From Candidatus Methylomirabilota bacterium (GTDB lineage Bacteria; Methylomirabilota; Methylomirabilia; Methylomirabilales; 2-02-FULL-66-22): DNA of 28,544 nt. Below, one piece after another: positions 14,878-22,578 of this stretch; the first letter of the stretch is position 1; each line of letters starts with the position of its first letter. Position numbers and translations under genes: made by a program. The notes beneath the pieces were generated by a model. The model was not told where the DNA came from, ran no database searches, and saw nothing but the letters and a program-made list of their open reading frames with translations. Location of the stretch: the NCBI GenBank assembly GCA_016208645.1, contig JACQXP010000461.1, positions 1 to 28,544 on the forward strand. Reading direction: 5' to 3'.

Positions 14878-14973
14878 CTACTTCTTCCGCCGCTGGTGGC
14901 GTGTCCGCTTCAGGAGCTTCTTGTACTTATGCTTGGCGATCTTCTTGCGCCGTTTCTTGACCACGCTGCCCAT
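14878..14973 (-). CDS. AURKAIP1/COX24-domain small ribosomal protein (bS22-like)
   Basis: This 31-residue, almost wholly basic peptide reads MGSVVKKRRKKIAKHKYKK then LLKRTRHQRRKK. It matches the AURKAIP1/COX24 family, whose mycobacterial member (bS22, beginning MGSVIKKRRKRM) is a small ribosomal subunit protein related to mitochondrial mS38. ATG 14973 has AAAGGGGGGATGGC upstream, and a strong terminator follows, so it looks like an independent, highly expressed unit. Automated callers often miss such short genes. Recognition is from the whole-length match of motif and length. Confidence 0.88.
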   Translation of the reverse strand: MGSVVKKRRKKIAKHKYKKLLKRTRHQRRKK

Positions 14974-15035
14974 GCCATCCCCCCTTTCTTCGATCCAGTC
15001 GTCTTGTCTTTATCCACCCGGGATCCCGTACGGCT

Positions 15036-16475
15036 TTACCCGGTCTCCTGCCCCTCCGTCGGGGTCATTCCCTCGCCCCCTTCCCGGCGGATCTGGAATT
15101 TCTCCAGCCGGTACTGGAGCGTGCGATAGCTCAATCCTAACAGCTTGGCGGCCTTGGCAATGACCCCGCCGGACTGCTCCATCGCCTGGAGGATGAATTC
15201 CTTCTCGACCCCTTCCATGTTGATCCCCTGCGGCGGCAGGGGAAAGCGATAGGCGCCTTCGGCCACCACGGCGGCCCCCGGCTCGCGAGGCGGCAGGGAC
15301 GAGAAGCGCACCTCGATGGGCAGGTCCATGTAGTCAACGGCCCGGCCGTCCGACAGCAGCACCGCCCTTTGCAGGACCGTGTCGAGCTGCCGGACGTTCC
15401 CCGGCCAGTCGTAGCCCAGCAGCAGGCGCATGGCCTCGGTGGTGATGGGCATGGGTGGCCGCCCCGCATCCGCGCAGGCCCGGGCCACGAAGTACTCGGC
15501 CAGTTGCGGGATGTCCGTGCTCCGCTCCCGGAGCGGGGGGAGGTTGATGCTCACCACGTTCAGGCGGTAGTACAGGTCCTCCCGGAACGTCCCCCGCTTG
15601 ACCTCGACCTCCAGATCCTTGTTGGTGGCGGCGATGATGCGGACGTCCACCTTCTGATCCTCGCGGCCGCCCACCCGCCGGATCTCCCGCTCCTGCAGGC
15701 TGCGGAGCACCTTGGCCTGCATGTTCACGTTCAGCTCGCCGATCTCGTCCAGGAACAGCGTGCTCTTGTCGGCCGCCTCGAACAGGCCCTGGCGCCGGCT
15801 GACCGCGCCGGTGAAGGCGCCCTTCTCGTACCCGAACAGCTCGCTCTCGCTCAGGGTCTCGGGGATGGCGGCGCAACTGACCGCCACGAAGGGCCGGTCC
15901 CTGCGGGAGCTGTGGCGGTGGATCGCGCGGGCGATCAACTCTTTGCCCGTCCCGCTCTCCCCGGCGATGAGCACCGTGGAGTTGCTGTTGGAGATCTTGT
16001 GCAGCTTCTCAAAGACCTCCTGCATGCGGTAGTGGCTGCCGACGATCCCCTCGACCCGGAAGCGCTCCTCCAGTTGCTGCCGGAGCCGCCGGTTCTCCTG
16101 GATCAGCCGCATCCGCTCGAAGGCGCGGCCCACGGTGAGCAGCAGCTCTTCCCGCTCCAGTGGCTTCGTCAGGTAGTCGAAGGCCCCCTGCTTGACCGCC
16201 TGCTCGGCCGAGTCCATGGACCCGAAGGCGGTCATGAGGATGACCAGCGTGGGGGGGTCCTCCCGCGTGAGCTGCCCCACCAGGGAGAGGCCGTCGGCGG
16301 CGGGCATCCGCAGGTCCGTCAGCACCAGATCGAAGCGGGTCCGCGCGCTCTTGGCCAGGGCCTCGGCCGCGCTGGCGGCCATCTCCACCTTGTAGCCCTC
16401 GGAAGTGAGGATGGTCCGCAGGATCTCGCGCTGGGCCCCCTCGTCGTCCACCACCAGGATCTGCCCCTTGTTCAT
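15036..16475 (-). CDS. Sigma-54-dependent response regulator, NtrC family
   Basis: This 479-residue activator has a receiver domain (phosphoacceptor Asp54 in LVLTDLRMP, Lys104 in LTKPLE), an AAA+ domain with Walker A GESGTGKE (172-179), the sigma-54 contact loop GAFTGA (219-224) and Walker B TLFLDEIGEL, and a Fis-type helix-turn-helix at the C-terminus (SGGVIAKAAKLLGLSYRTLQ). When phosphorylated it should oligomerise and remodel sigma-54 RNA polymerase at enhancer-controlled promoters. Its ATG overlaps the kinase stop (16472-16475), so the two form a coupled pair. Targets are unknown; one sigma-54-like site is noted at 25772-25786. Confidence 0.95.
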   Translation of the reverse strand: MNKGQILVVDDEGAQREILRTILTSEGYKVEMAASAAEALAKSARTRFDLVLTDLRMPAADGLSLVGQLTREDPPTLVILMTAFGSMDSAEQAVKQGAFDYLTKPLEREELLLTVGRAFERMRLIQENRRLRQQLEERFRVEGIVGSHYRMQEVFEKLHKISNSNSTVLIAGESGTGKELIARAIHRHSSRRDRPFVAVSCAAIPETLSESELFGYEKGAFTGAVSRRQGLFEAADKSTLFLDEIGELNVNMQAKVLRSLQEREIRRVGGREDQKVDVRIIAATNKDLEVEVKRGTFREDLYYRLNVVSINLPPLRERSTDIPQLAEYFVARACADAGRPPMPITTEAMRLLLGYDWPGNVRQLDTVLQRAVLLSDGRAVDYMDLPIEVRFSSLPPREPGAAVVAEGAYRFPLPPQGINMEGVEKEFILQAMEQSGGVIAKAAKLLGLSYRTLQYRLEKFQIRREGGEGMTPTEGQETG

Positions 16476-18013
16476 GCCCCAGGCGCTCCCGTGGGAAGCT
16501 GGAGCCGGGCGACGGTCCCCTTCCCCGGCCGGCTGGACAGTTCGATGCGCGCGCCATGCTGGTCCAGGATCTGCTTGGTGAGGGCCAGCCCGAGGCCGAT
16601 CCCCACCTCCTTGGTGGTGGAGTAGGGTTCGAAGACGCGCGGGAGGTTCTCGCGGGCGATCCCCACGCCCGTATCCTGGAAGCGGATCTCCACCCACCCG
16701 TTGGGGGTAGGGGGTTGGGGATTGGGGGCTTCCAACGTTTCAACGTTTGAACGTTTGAACGTCTCAACGTTCCCTGACCCCGGGCCCCCGGCCCCCGGCG
16801 CCGCCGCTGCCCTGACGGTCAGGGTGCCGCCGTCAGGGGCCATGGCCTGGAATGCGTTCAGCACCAGATTCAGGAAACAGGTCTTCATGTAAGCCCCATC
16901 CACCCAGACCTCCGGCAGGCTGGGGGCGTAGTCCCGCTCCACGCGGATCTGCTGTGCCTGGGCCTTCTGGGTGGCCACCTCCAGGACCTCGTCCAGGAGC
17001 TTCCGGACGTCGGTGGGGCGCCGCTTGAGCTCCAGCGGCTTCCCGTACTTCAGGAAGGTCTCGATCATGTCGTTCAGCCGGTGGATCTCCTCCTTGATGA
17101 TGGAGGTCAGTCGCGTGAACTCTTCCCGCTCCAACGGCGCGCCCGGAGGGAACTGGGCCTTGAGGTGATCGATGATCAGGCTGATCGAATTCAGGGGGTT
17201 CCGCACCTCGTGGGCGATCCCCGAGGCCAGGTGGGCGATGGCCGAGAGGCGCTCCGCCTGGTGCAGGCGCGCCTCCAGCTCCGCCTTCTCCCGCAGGCGC
17301 TCCACCATCTCGTTGAAGCTGCGGTTCAGCTCCCCGATCTCGTCGCGCCGGGTGGTGGGCAGGCGCTCGTCCAGCTTGCCCTGGGCCACCCGCCGGGCCG
17401 CCTCCACCACGCGCGAGATGGGCTTGGCATACGTCCAGGCCAGCACCGCCGTGCCCGCGATGCCGACGCCGAAGACCAAAACCGTGGCGATGAGCCGCTT
17501 GATGAAATTGACCCGTGCCAGCTCCGCGAAGTCGTCCAGGATCATGCTGATCAGGATGTAGCCGCTGCGCTGGTTGCCCACCACGATGGGGACGAAGAGG
17601 TTGTAGGTCTTCTGGCTGCGACTGCCCACGTTCTCCTCGCCCAGGCGCGCCGTGATCAGCAGGTCCTTGCGCTTCTGGTCCACGCGGGCGCCCACCCGGC
17701 GGGGATTCGACGACGCGATGACTTCCTGCTCGTTGCTGACGATGGAGATCTCGCGGACGCCGCGCCGCTGGAGCTGCTTGACGTAATCCTGCAGGCGCGC
17801 CTCGCTGGTCCGGCCCTTGGAGGTCAGTTGCTCGACGCTGATCTGGATGGCCGTGGACAGATCGGTGGTGTGCCGCTCCACCTGGGAGATGAGCTGGGTC
17901 TCCGCCCGCCAATAGAGGAGGAACAGCGTGGCCAGCACGAGCATCAGCAGCCCGAACATCATGGCCAGAAGCTTGCCCCGCAGGCTCAATTTCCACCGGC
18001 TTCCGGGCCACAT
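16472..18013 (-). CDS. Membrane sensor histidine kinase with word-repeat insert in its ATPase domain
   Basis: This 513-residue kinase is the partner of the NtrC regulator. Two membrane helices (about 14-34 and 175-194) flank a periplasmic sensor domain, followed by HAMP, HisKA with phosphoacceptor His268 (SGIAHEVRNPLNS) and HATPase with N-box CFLNLVLNAFQAM, G1 QDTGVGI and G2 GIGLGLAL. Between strands LTVR and WVEIRFQDTG sits an insert of nearly 40 residues (AAPGAGGPGSGNVETFKRSN, then VETLEAPNPQPPTPNG) encoded by repeat H. ATG 18013 with GAGG ten bases upstream is preferred over GTG 18022. All catalytic residues are intact, so it is probably functional. Confidence 0.92.
   Translation of the reverse strand: MWPGSRWKLSLRGKLLAMMFGLLMLVLATLFLLYWRAETQLISQVERHTTDLSTAIQISVEQLTSKGRTSEARLQDYVKQLQRRGVREISIVSNEQEVIASSNPRRVGARVDQKRKDLLITARLGEENVGSRSQKTYNLFVPIVVGNQRSGYILISMILDDFAELARVNFIKRLIATVLVFGVGIAGTAVLAWTYAKPISRVVEAARRVAQGKLDERLPTTRRDEIGELNRSFNEMVERLREKAELEARLHQAERLSAIAHLASGIAHEVRNPLNSISLIIDHLKAQFPPGAPLEREEFTRLTSIIKEEIHRLNDMIETFLKYGKPLELKRRPTDVRKLLDEVLEVATQKAQAQQIRVERDYAPSLPEVWVDGAYMKTCFLNLVLNAFQAMAPDGGTLTVRAAAAPGAGGPGSGNVETFKRSNVETLEAPNPQPPTPNGWVEIRFQDTGVGIARENLPRVFEPYSTTKEVGIGLGLALTKQILDQHGARIELSSRPGKGTVARLQLPTGAPGA
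16697..16805. repeat. Short-word repeat block H inside the sensor kinase gene
   Basis: On the plus strand, 16700-16730 is a run of GGGGGTTGGGG/GGGATTGGGG words and 16732-16773 is a run of CAACGTTTCAACGTTTGAAC words, then a GGGCCCCCGG-rich stretch. The length keeps the kinase frame open. It encodes the surface-loop insert of the ATPase domain. Confidence 0.75.
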
Positions 18014-18027
18014 CTTCGTCACGCCTC

Positions 18028-18057
18028 AGGGTGAGCCGGCCAAGCTTGGCTCACCCT
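18028..18057. other. Hairpin beside the sensor kinase start
   Basis: AGGGTGAGCC (18028-18037) and GGCTCACCCT (18048-18057) are perfect 10-bp arms around GGCCAAGCTT. It lies about 15 bases upstream of the kinase ATG (18013), next to the GAGG ribosome-binding site, so it could affect translation or be the edge of repeat I. Confidence 0.5.
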
Positions 18058-18059
18058 GG

Positions 18060-18236
18060 AATTTCGAGTGGCGAACAGCGACTTCCGAAGTTCGAACGAA
18101 AGGCGTGTGGGATTGCATGCAATATCGAATGACGAATAATCGAAGTGGGAATTTCGAACGTGCATGACTGGGAAAGACCTGTACCGGTCCCGTTCACCAT
18201 TCGCCATTCGTTGTTCGATATTCGACATTTGTGGTG
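18060..18236. repeat. Short-word inverted repeat block I
   Basis: Left words (ATTTCGAGTGGCGAACAGCG, AATATCGAATGACGAATAAT and similar, 18060-18162) pair imperfectly with right words at 18190-18231 (CCGTTCACCATTCGCCATTC, GTTGTTCGATATTCGACATT). It is the same family as block F. No gene is seen between 18060 and 18314. Confidence 0.75.
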
Positions 18237-18314
18237 GGTAGTGTATCTAAGGGGAGCCTTGCCTGTAAAGGAGGAAAGGAAGTGGCAGCCTGAAGGTCGA
18301 AATCGCGGGCAGGA

Positions 18315-18824
18315 CTAGGAGGGTTCGGCGGGAAGTCGGCTCGCGATACGGGCGTAGCTGCCGCGGAAGTGCAACAGGGGGGAGCGACCGTCCTCCACCG
18401 GCACCACGCTGGAGTCCACCGCCTCGCCCACGAAGATGGTGTGATCGCCGCCGGGGTGCCGAGCCTGCACCCGGCATTCCACGTGCGCCAGGACGCCTGG
18501 AAGGATGGGCGCTCCGGTCAGGCCCGGCCGGTACGCAATGCCCTCGAACTTCCGGGCGTCTTTCCTGGCGAACTGGCGGGAGAAATGCTCCTGATCGTCC
18601 CGCAGGAGATTCACCGCGAAGGCGTCCGCCCCCAGGAACGCCTCGTAACAGTCCGCCGTGTGGTCAATGCAGACCAGAAGGAGGGGCGGCATGAGCGAGA
18701 CCGAGCAGACCGCCGTGGCCGTGAGCCCCCGCGGCTGCCCCTGCCGGTCCCGGGTGGTCACCACGGTCACGCCCGTCGCCAGCGACCCCATCACCTTCCG
18801 GAAGCCGTTCGGATCCAGCCCCAT
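18315..18824 (-). CDS. Flavin reductase domain (HpaC-like) protein
   Basis: This 169-residue protein is a flavin reductase-like, FMN-binding split-barrel domain: FRKVMGSLATGVTVVTTRD at the start, GLTATAVCSVSLMPPLLLVC for the flavin pocket, DAFAVNLLRDDQEHFSRQFA, and HVECRVQARHPGGDHTIFVG. Relatives supply reduced FMN or FAD to monooxygenases using NAD(P)H. ATG 18824 (MGLDPNGFRKVMG) gives the usual family N-terminus. ATGs at 18842 and 18896 are in frame but add atypical residues, and none has a clear Shine-Dalgarno. No partner oxygenase is in the window. Confidence 0.85.
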   Translation of the reverse strand: MGLDPNGFRKVMGSLATGVTVVTTRDRQGQPRGLTATAVCSVSLMPPLLLVCIDHTADCYEAFLGADAFAVNLLRDDQEHFSRQFARKDARKFEGIAYRPGLTGAPILPGVLAHVECRVQARHPGGDHTIFVGEAVDSSVVPVEDGRSPLLHFRGSYARIASRLPAEPS

Positions 18825-18950
18825 TATCGCCCATGCACCCATTGAGCTGAGGAAAATGAACCTGCCTGGCAACCACTCCGGCCAGAGGATACCCACCTAG
18901 GCCGGGGACGGCAAGAGCCATCTGCGATGGTACCGGCGAAAGCGAAGAAA

Positions 18951-18973
18951 GCAAATTATCAAGGCCTGACCCC
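18951..18973. other. Possible solo end of a second RAYT-type element
   Basis: GCAAATTATCAAGG followed by CCTGACCCC resembles inverted ends that flank other REP-associated transposases (recalled pattern ATCAAGACCTGACCCC). No partner end or transposase is recognised nearby, so this is a tentative solo copy in the 115-base gap between the flavin reductase and the hybrid kinase. Confidence 0.3.
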
Positions 18974-19011
18974 ATTCCCGGAAGGCCACGGGGCAAGAGC
19001 GGCCGAGCGCG

Positions 19012-21996
19012 TCATGGTCTGGTTCCTCCCTCACTGCTGGATTCTCCCTGCCCGTCGGCTGACGTCGCTGGGCACGACCGTGATAGAGCCTCCCGCGCAC
19101 GCCGCCTGAGGAGTCGGCCCACGGTTTCCACCAGCACCTGGGCGGACACCGGTTTGGCCAGAAACGCGTCGGCCCCCATGGCCAGGACCTGGTCCGCATG
19201 GACGGCATCTAGCCCTGTAAGGATCAGGACAGGCAGGGCCCGGGTTCGGTCTCCCTCCCGCACTCGCCGGAGCACCTCCCAGCCGTCCACGTCCGGGAGG
19301 GCGATGTCGAGGACCAGCAGATCGAGGGGCTGCGCGGTCAGGGCGGCCAGGGCCTCGGCCCCGGTGGGGGCGTGACTCACCGCGAAGCCGGCGTCCCCCA
19401 AGGCATCCGCCACCTGCGCCCGGAGCAGCGCTTCATCCTCCACGATCAGGACCCGCGGGGGTGGAGGTGGGGCCGTCAGGAGCGGCAACCGGACGATGAC
19501 GCGGCTCCTGCGCCCCTCACCATCGGACTCTGTCCACACGCTGCCCCCGTGCAGCTCGACGAGGCGGCGAACCAGGCCGAGGCCGGCGCCCCCATGCCGT
19601 GGGGCGTCCGAGGCGACCTGCTGCCTGGGTTCGCGGAAGATCCGTTCCGGATCCTCGGCGCGGTTCCCGATGCCGATATCCTCCACGACGAATTCAGCGA
19701 ACTTGCCCTCGCCGTGGACATGAACTGGTTGATCGGTGGGTTGGTGGATTGGTCCAGACGAATCCACAGATCCACTGCTCCACGGCTCCACGAGGCGGGT
19801 CCTCACCGTGACCCGCCCCCCGGTGGACGTGAAGCGGATCGCGTTGGTCACCAGATGGTGGAGAACCTGGGCCAGCTTGCGGTGGTCCGCCACCACGGTG
19901 GGAAGGCTCGGGTCGAGGGACGTCCCCAGCTCTATCTGTTTCGCCCGGGCCGACCCGGCCAGGGGTTCCAGGACCTCGTCCACCAGGTCCCGCACCACCA
20001 GGCGGTCCAATCGAACGCCCATCGGACCGCCCGAGCCCTCCGTCACGTCGAGCAAGTCAGTCACCACGTCCAGCAGCCGCTCGCCGCCGCCCCGGATCTG
20101 CCGCAGGTAGCGCTCCTGCTGCGGCGTGAGGTCGCCGCCGGTGCGCCCCAGAAGGATCTCGGATAATTCCAGCACCGCGTTCAACGGGGCCCGCAGCTCG
20201 CGGGACATGCTGGCCAGGAACTGGAATTTCACCTGGAGCGCCTCCTCCAACTCGGCGGTCTGTTCCCTGACGCGGGTCTCCAACTGGGCCGCGTGCTGTC
20301 GGATGGCGTCATAGAGCCGGGCGTTCTCGATGGTGATGGCGGCCTGGGTGGCGAGCATCTGGAGCAGGCGGAGGTCGTCGGGCGTGAAGCGCCGGCCGGG
20401 CTCCGTGGTGTGGGAGTGCAGGACCCCCAGCAGGCGGTCCTCGAAGAGGATGGGGACCGTGACGGTGGCCACGACGTCGGGGAATTCGGGCAGGGCGTAG
20501 GGGGAGACCCGGTAGTCGTCCAGGATCATGGGTTGGCGGGTCTGGGCCACCATCCCGGTGATCCCGCGGCCCAGCTCGAAGTCCTGGACCCGCACCAGGG
20601 CGGCCTCGGGCCCCACGGCGGCCCCGTAGCGGAGGCGTTGGGTCGCCTCATCCCAGAGGAGGATCTGGGCGTGCTGGCTGCCCAGGAGCCGTATGGCCCC
20701 CGCCACCACCGCCTCCAGGACGGCGGAAAGCTCCAGCCGGGCCGCGATGGCCTGCCCGATCTCCCGGAGGGTGCTGAGTTCGGTGGCCTGCTGCGCGGTC
20801 GCGGCGAAGAGCCGGGCGTTCTCGATGGCGATGGTGGCCTGGGTTCCGAGGGAGGCGAGGAGGTCCATTTCACTGTCGGTGAATAGCCGATAGAACCTGC
20901 CCAAGACACCCAGAACGCCCAGCGACCGCCCCTCGCGGGTCAGGGGGAGAAAGACGGCGATGTGGAGCCCTTCCTGCCGGGCCCACTCGGGATTCTTGAT
21001 TCGGGGATCCGCCGCAACATCCCGAACGGCCATGGCCTGGCCGGTCATGGCCGTCCCTCCGACCACACCCGCCCCGAGGGGAATGCGGTCCACTCCGTGA
21101 AGGTCGGGGTGTTGCATGCCCCGGGTAGCCCGCAGGGTCAGAACCCGGGTGGCCTCATCGAAGATCCAGAGGGTCGCCACCGTGTCGTCAATCAGCTCGG
21201 TGGCGGCGCGGACGATGTAATCGAACACCGGTTGCTGATCCAGGGAGGAAGCCACAAGCTGCGAGAGGGCGTTCAGATGTACGAGCCGCCCTGTGCGTTC
21301 CTGCACTTCTCCTTCCAGGACCTGGGCCTGCTCCCGGAGCCTCGCTCCCCACTCGAGCTGTTTCCGATAGGCGCGGCGCACAATGGGCACGAGCACCACG
21401 TACAAGAGGAGGCCCCCGGCGATGGTGATGCTCCAGACGACCTGCCGGATCCGGTGGATGCTCGCAAACAGCCGGGTGGGCAGTTTATAGACCTCGACGA
21501 CGCCGAGGATCTCCCCCGCCGTTTCCGATCGGATGGGGACGAAGATTTCCGCCAATTGCGGGAACGGTACCCCGAGGTATTCCTCCTGGTCTTTGGGGAG
21601 GCTCTTCAGCACGACCGCGAGCCGTCCGGCCAGCGCCTGCTGCACCTCGGGGTTTCCGGGAAATCGCTTTCCGATGAGTCGGTCGTCATCGGACCAGAGC
21701 ACCCTGGCCTGCCGGTCCCAGAGCTTGATCCGGACCACGTCCGGGATGCGGAGGATCGGATTGAAGATCTCCCGATACTTCGCAGGCTCCTGGAGAAAGT
21801 TCGAGGCGCCCGAGCTGGGCAGCAGCTTGCGCTCCCCCAGTTCGTGCGCCAGGATCTCCGCCGTGCTGGTCCATTCCGTCTCCAAGAGGTCCCTCTCCAG
21901 GACGTAGGAACTGGCGAAGCTCAGGACCGCAGACAGGCCGGCGATGCATAGGCCGCCGTAGAGCGTGAACCTCTCGACTGGATTGACCCGCTTCAC
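19012..21996 (-). CDS. Hybrid GAF-domain histidine kinase with C-terminal receiver, phosphoacceptor His replaced by Arg
   Basis: This 994-residue membrane protein has TM1 (about 13-33), an extracytoplasmic region, TM2 (about 190-212), two GAF domains (about 245-400 and 415-565), a HisKA-like helix, HATPase and a receiver domain (855-970, Asp897 in LLVLDIALPD). The HisKA motif reads SMSRELRAPLN with Arg599 (codon 20202-20200, CGC) where SMSHELRTPLN carries the phosphorylated His. G1 (EDIGIG) and G2 (GAGLGL) remain, while the N-box is weakened (HHLVTNAIRFT). An insert of about 33 residues (732-765) from repeat J sits just before G1. GTG 21996 has GGGAG upstream and a promoter at 22072-22099. 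It cannot autophosphorylate conventionally. Confidence 0.88.
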   Translation of the reverse strand: MKRVNPVERFTLYGGLCIAGLSAVLSFASSYVLERDLLETEWTSTAEILAHELGERKLLPSSGASNFLQEPAKYREIFNPILRIPDVVRIKLWDRQARVLWSDDDRLIGKRFPGNPEVQQALAGRLAVVLKSLPKDQEEYLGVPFPQLAEIFVPIRSETAGEILGVVEVYKLPTRLFASIHRIRQVVWSITIAGGLLLYVVLVPIVRRAYRKQLEWGARLREQAQVLEGEVQERTGRLVHLNALSQLVASSLDQQPVFDYIVRAATELIDDTVATLWIFDEATRVLTLRATRGMQHPDLHGVDRIPLGAGVVGGTAMTGQAMAVRDVAADPRIKNPEWARQEGLHIAVFLPLTREGRSLGVLGVLGRFYRLFTDSEMDLLASLGTQATIAIENARLFAATAQQATELSTLREIGQAIAARLELSAVLEAVVAGAIRLLGSQHAQILLWDEATQRLRYGAAVGPEAALVRVQDFELGRGITGMVAQTRQPMILDDYRVSPYALPEFPDVVATVTVPILFEDRLLGVLHSHTTEPGRRFTPDDLRLLQMLATQAAITIENARLYDAIRQHAAQLETRVREQTAELEEALQVKFQFLASMSRELRAPLNAVLELSEILLGRTGGDLTPQQERYLRQIRGGGERLLDVVTDLLDVTEGSGGPMGVRLDRLVVRDLVDEVLEPLAGSARAKQIELGTSLDPSLPTVVADHRKLAQVLHHLVTNAIRFTSTGGRVTVRTRLVEPWSSGSVDSSGPIHQPTDQPVHVHGEGKFAEFVVEDIGIGNRAEDPERIFREPRQQVASDAPRHGGAGLGLVRRLVELHGGSVWTESDGEGRRSRVIVRLPLLTAPPPPPRVLIVEDEALLRAQVADALGDAGFAVSHAPTGAEALAALTAQPLDLLVLDIALPDVDGWEVLRRVREGDRTRALPVLILTGLDAVHADQVLAMGADAFLAKPVSAQVLVETVGRLLRRRAREALSRSCPATSADGQGESSSEGGTRP
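19703..19803. repeat. Short-word repeat block J inside the hybrid kinase gene
   Basis: TGGTTGATCGGTGGGTTGG and GTGGATTGGTCC (19726-19754) are followed by roughly complementary words AATCCACAGATCCACTG and CTCCACGGCTCCACG (19761-19792). The frame is kept. It encodes the residues between VTVRTR and EFVVEDIG of the ATPase domain, the same loop as block H. Confidence 0.65.
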
Positions 21997-22071
21997 GAAC
22001 CCACTCCCGTCGTGGCGCGTCCCGACTCGGGCGGAACCTGGGCTGCCTCCTCCTCGTCCACTGGGTGGTTG

Positions 22072-22099
22072 TATATACTCTCGGCACCCGATCGGTCAA
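22072..22099 (-). promoter_or_regulatory. Sigma-70-like promoter for the hybrid kinase
   Basis: On the minus strand TTGACC (22099-22094), a 16-base spacer and TATATA (22077-22072). The kinase start is about 75 bases downstream. It lies within the decayed 3' end of the fossil kinase, so it may have arisen there. Confidence 0.55.
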
Positions 22100-22109
22100 G
22101 CTCGGTTGC

Positions 22110-22470
22110 AGCGCCACTCGGACCACCTCCTCCGGGGCGGTCTCCCCGGGGAGCATCTTGGCCAGGCCATCTCGGTGACGCAAATCTCCAACCAGTGCTG
22201 CGGTGCTGCCGTGTTGCCGTGCTGCGGTTCGTCCAGGCCAACAGCAGCACGCTCCACCCGGCGCGCCGTCACGGTGATTGTGCCACCCTCCGGGCTGAAC
22301 CCTACGGCGTGGCTCAACAGGTTGCAGAGGATCTGGATGAGCCGAACAGGGTCAGCTTGGAACAGGAGAAGGTCAGGAGACGGGTCTGCCTGGATGGCCT
22401 AGTTCTTATCGCGGTGGGCAGTCGGCGGGCGATGACCAGGAAATCCTCCAGGATGCTCGGTACCGCCGGC
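22110..22470 (-). pseudogene. Fossil histidine kinase (HATPase remnant)
   Basis: Between the hybrid kinase and the FAD gene the minus strand keeps pieces of a kinase in shifting frames: PSILEDFLVIARRLPT, then after a TAG the segment DPVRLIQILCNLLSHAVGF (N-box region), SPEGGTITVTARR, and LEICVTEM before the frame is lost where G1 (D.G.G) should be. Between TARR and LEIC lies VERAAVGLDEPQHGNTAAPQ, encoded by word-repeat K (22195-22255). No intact ORF remains. It could be the degraded remainder of a kinase once upstream of, or duplicated from, the hybrid kinase. The rest of 21997-22578 shows nothing else recognisable. Confidence 0.7.
22195..22255. repeat. Short-word repeat block K inside the fossil kinase
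   Basis: GTGCTGCGGTGCTGCC and GTGTTGCCGTGCTGCGG words (22195-22227) are followed by GTCCAGGCCAACAGCAGCACG, whose CAGCAGCAC is the complement. It is positioned at the same ATPase-domain loop as H and J. Confidence 0.6.
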
Positions 22471-22578
22471 CGACCGCCTCAAACCCGATCATGGGTTGGG
22501 CAAGACCGGCTTGGAGCGACCCGGCGCAGCCAGGGGGTCGATCCCGGCGCGCAGGGCGACCTGGCGTAGTTCAGGGGA

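Noticed and set aside
18268..18300. Strong Shine-Dalgarno AAAGGAGGAAAGGA on the plus strand
   Set aside because: The only start nearby (GTG GCA GCC TGA) ends after three codons, so no gene follows.
22377..22379. TAG in the fossil kinase as another recoding event
   Set aside because: The surrounding sequence has further frame losses and a destroyed G1 box, so ordinary decay explains it; amber recoding has no support.
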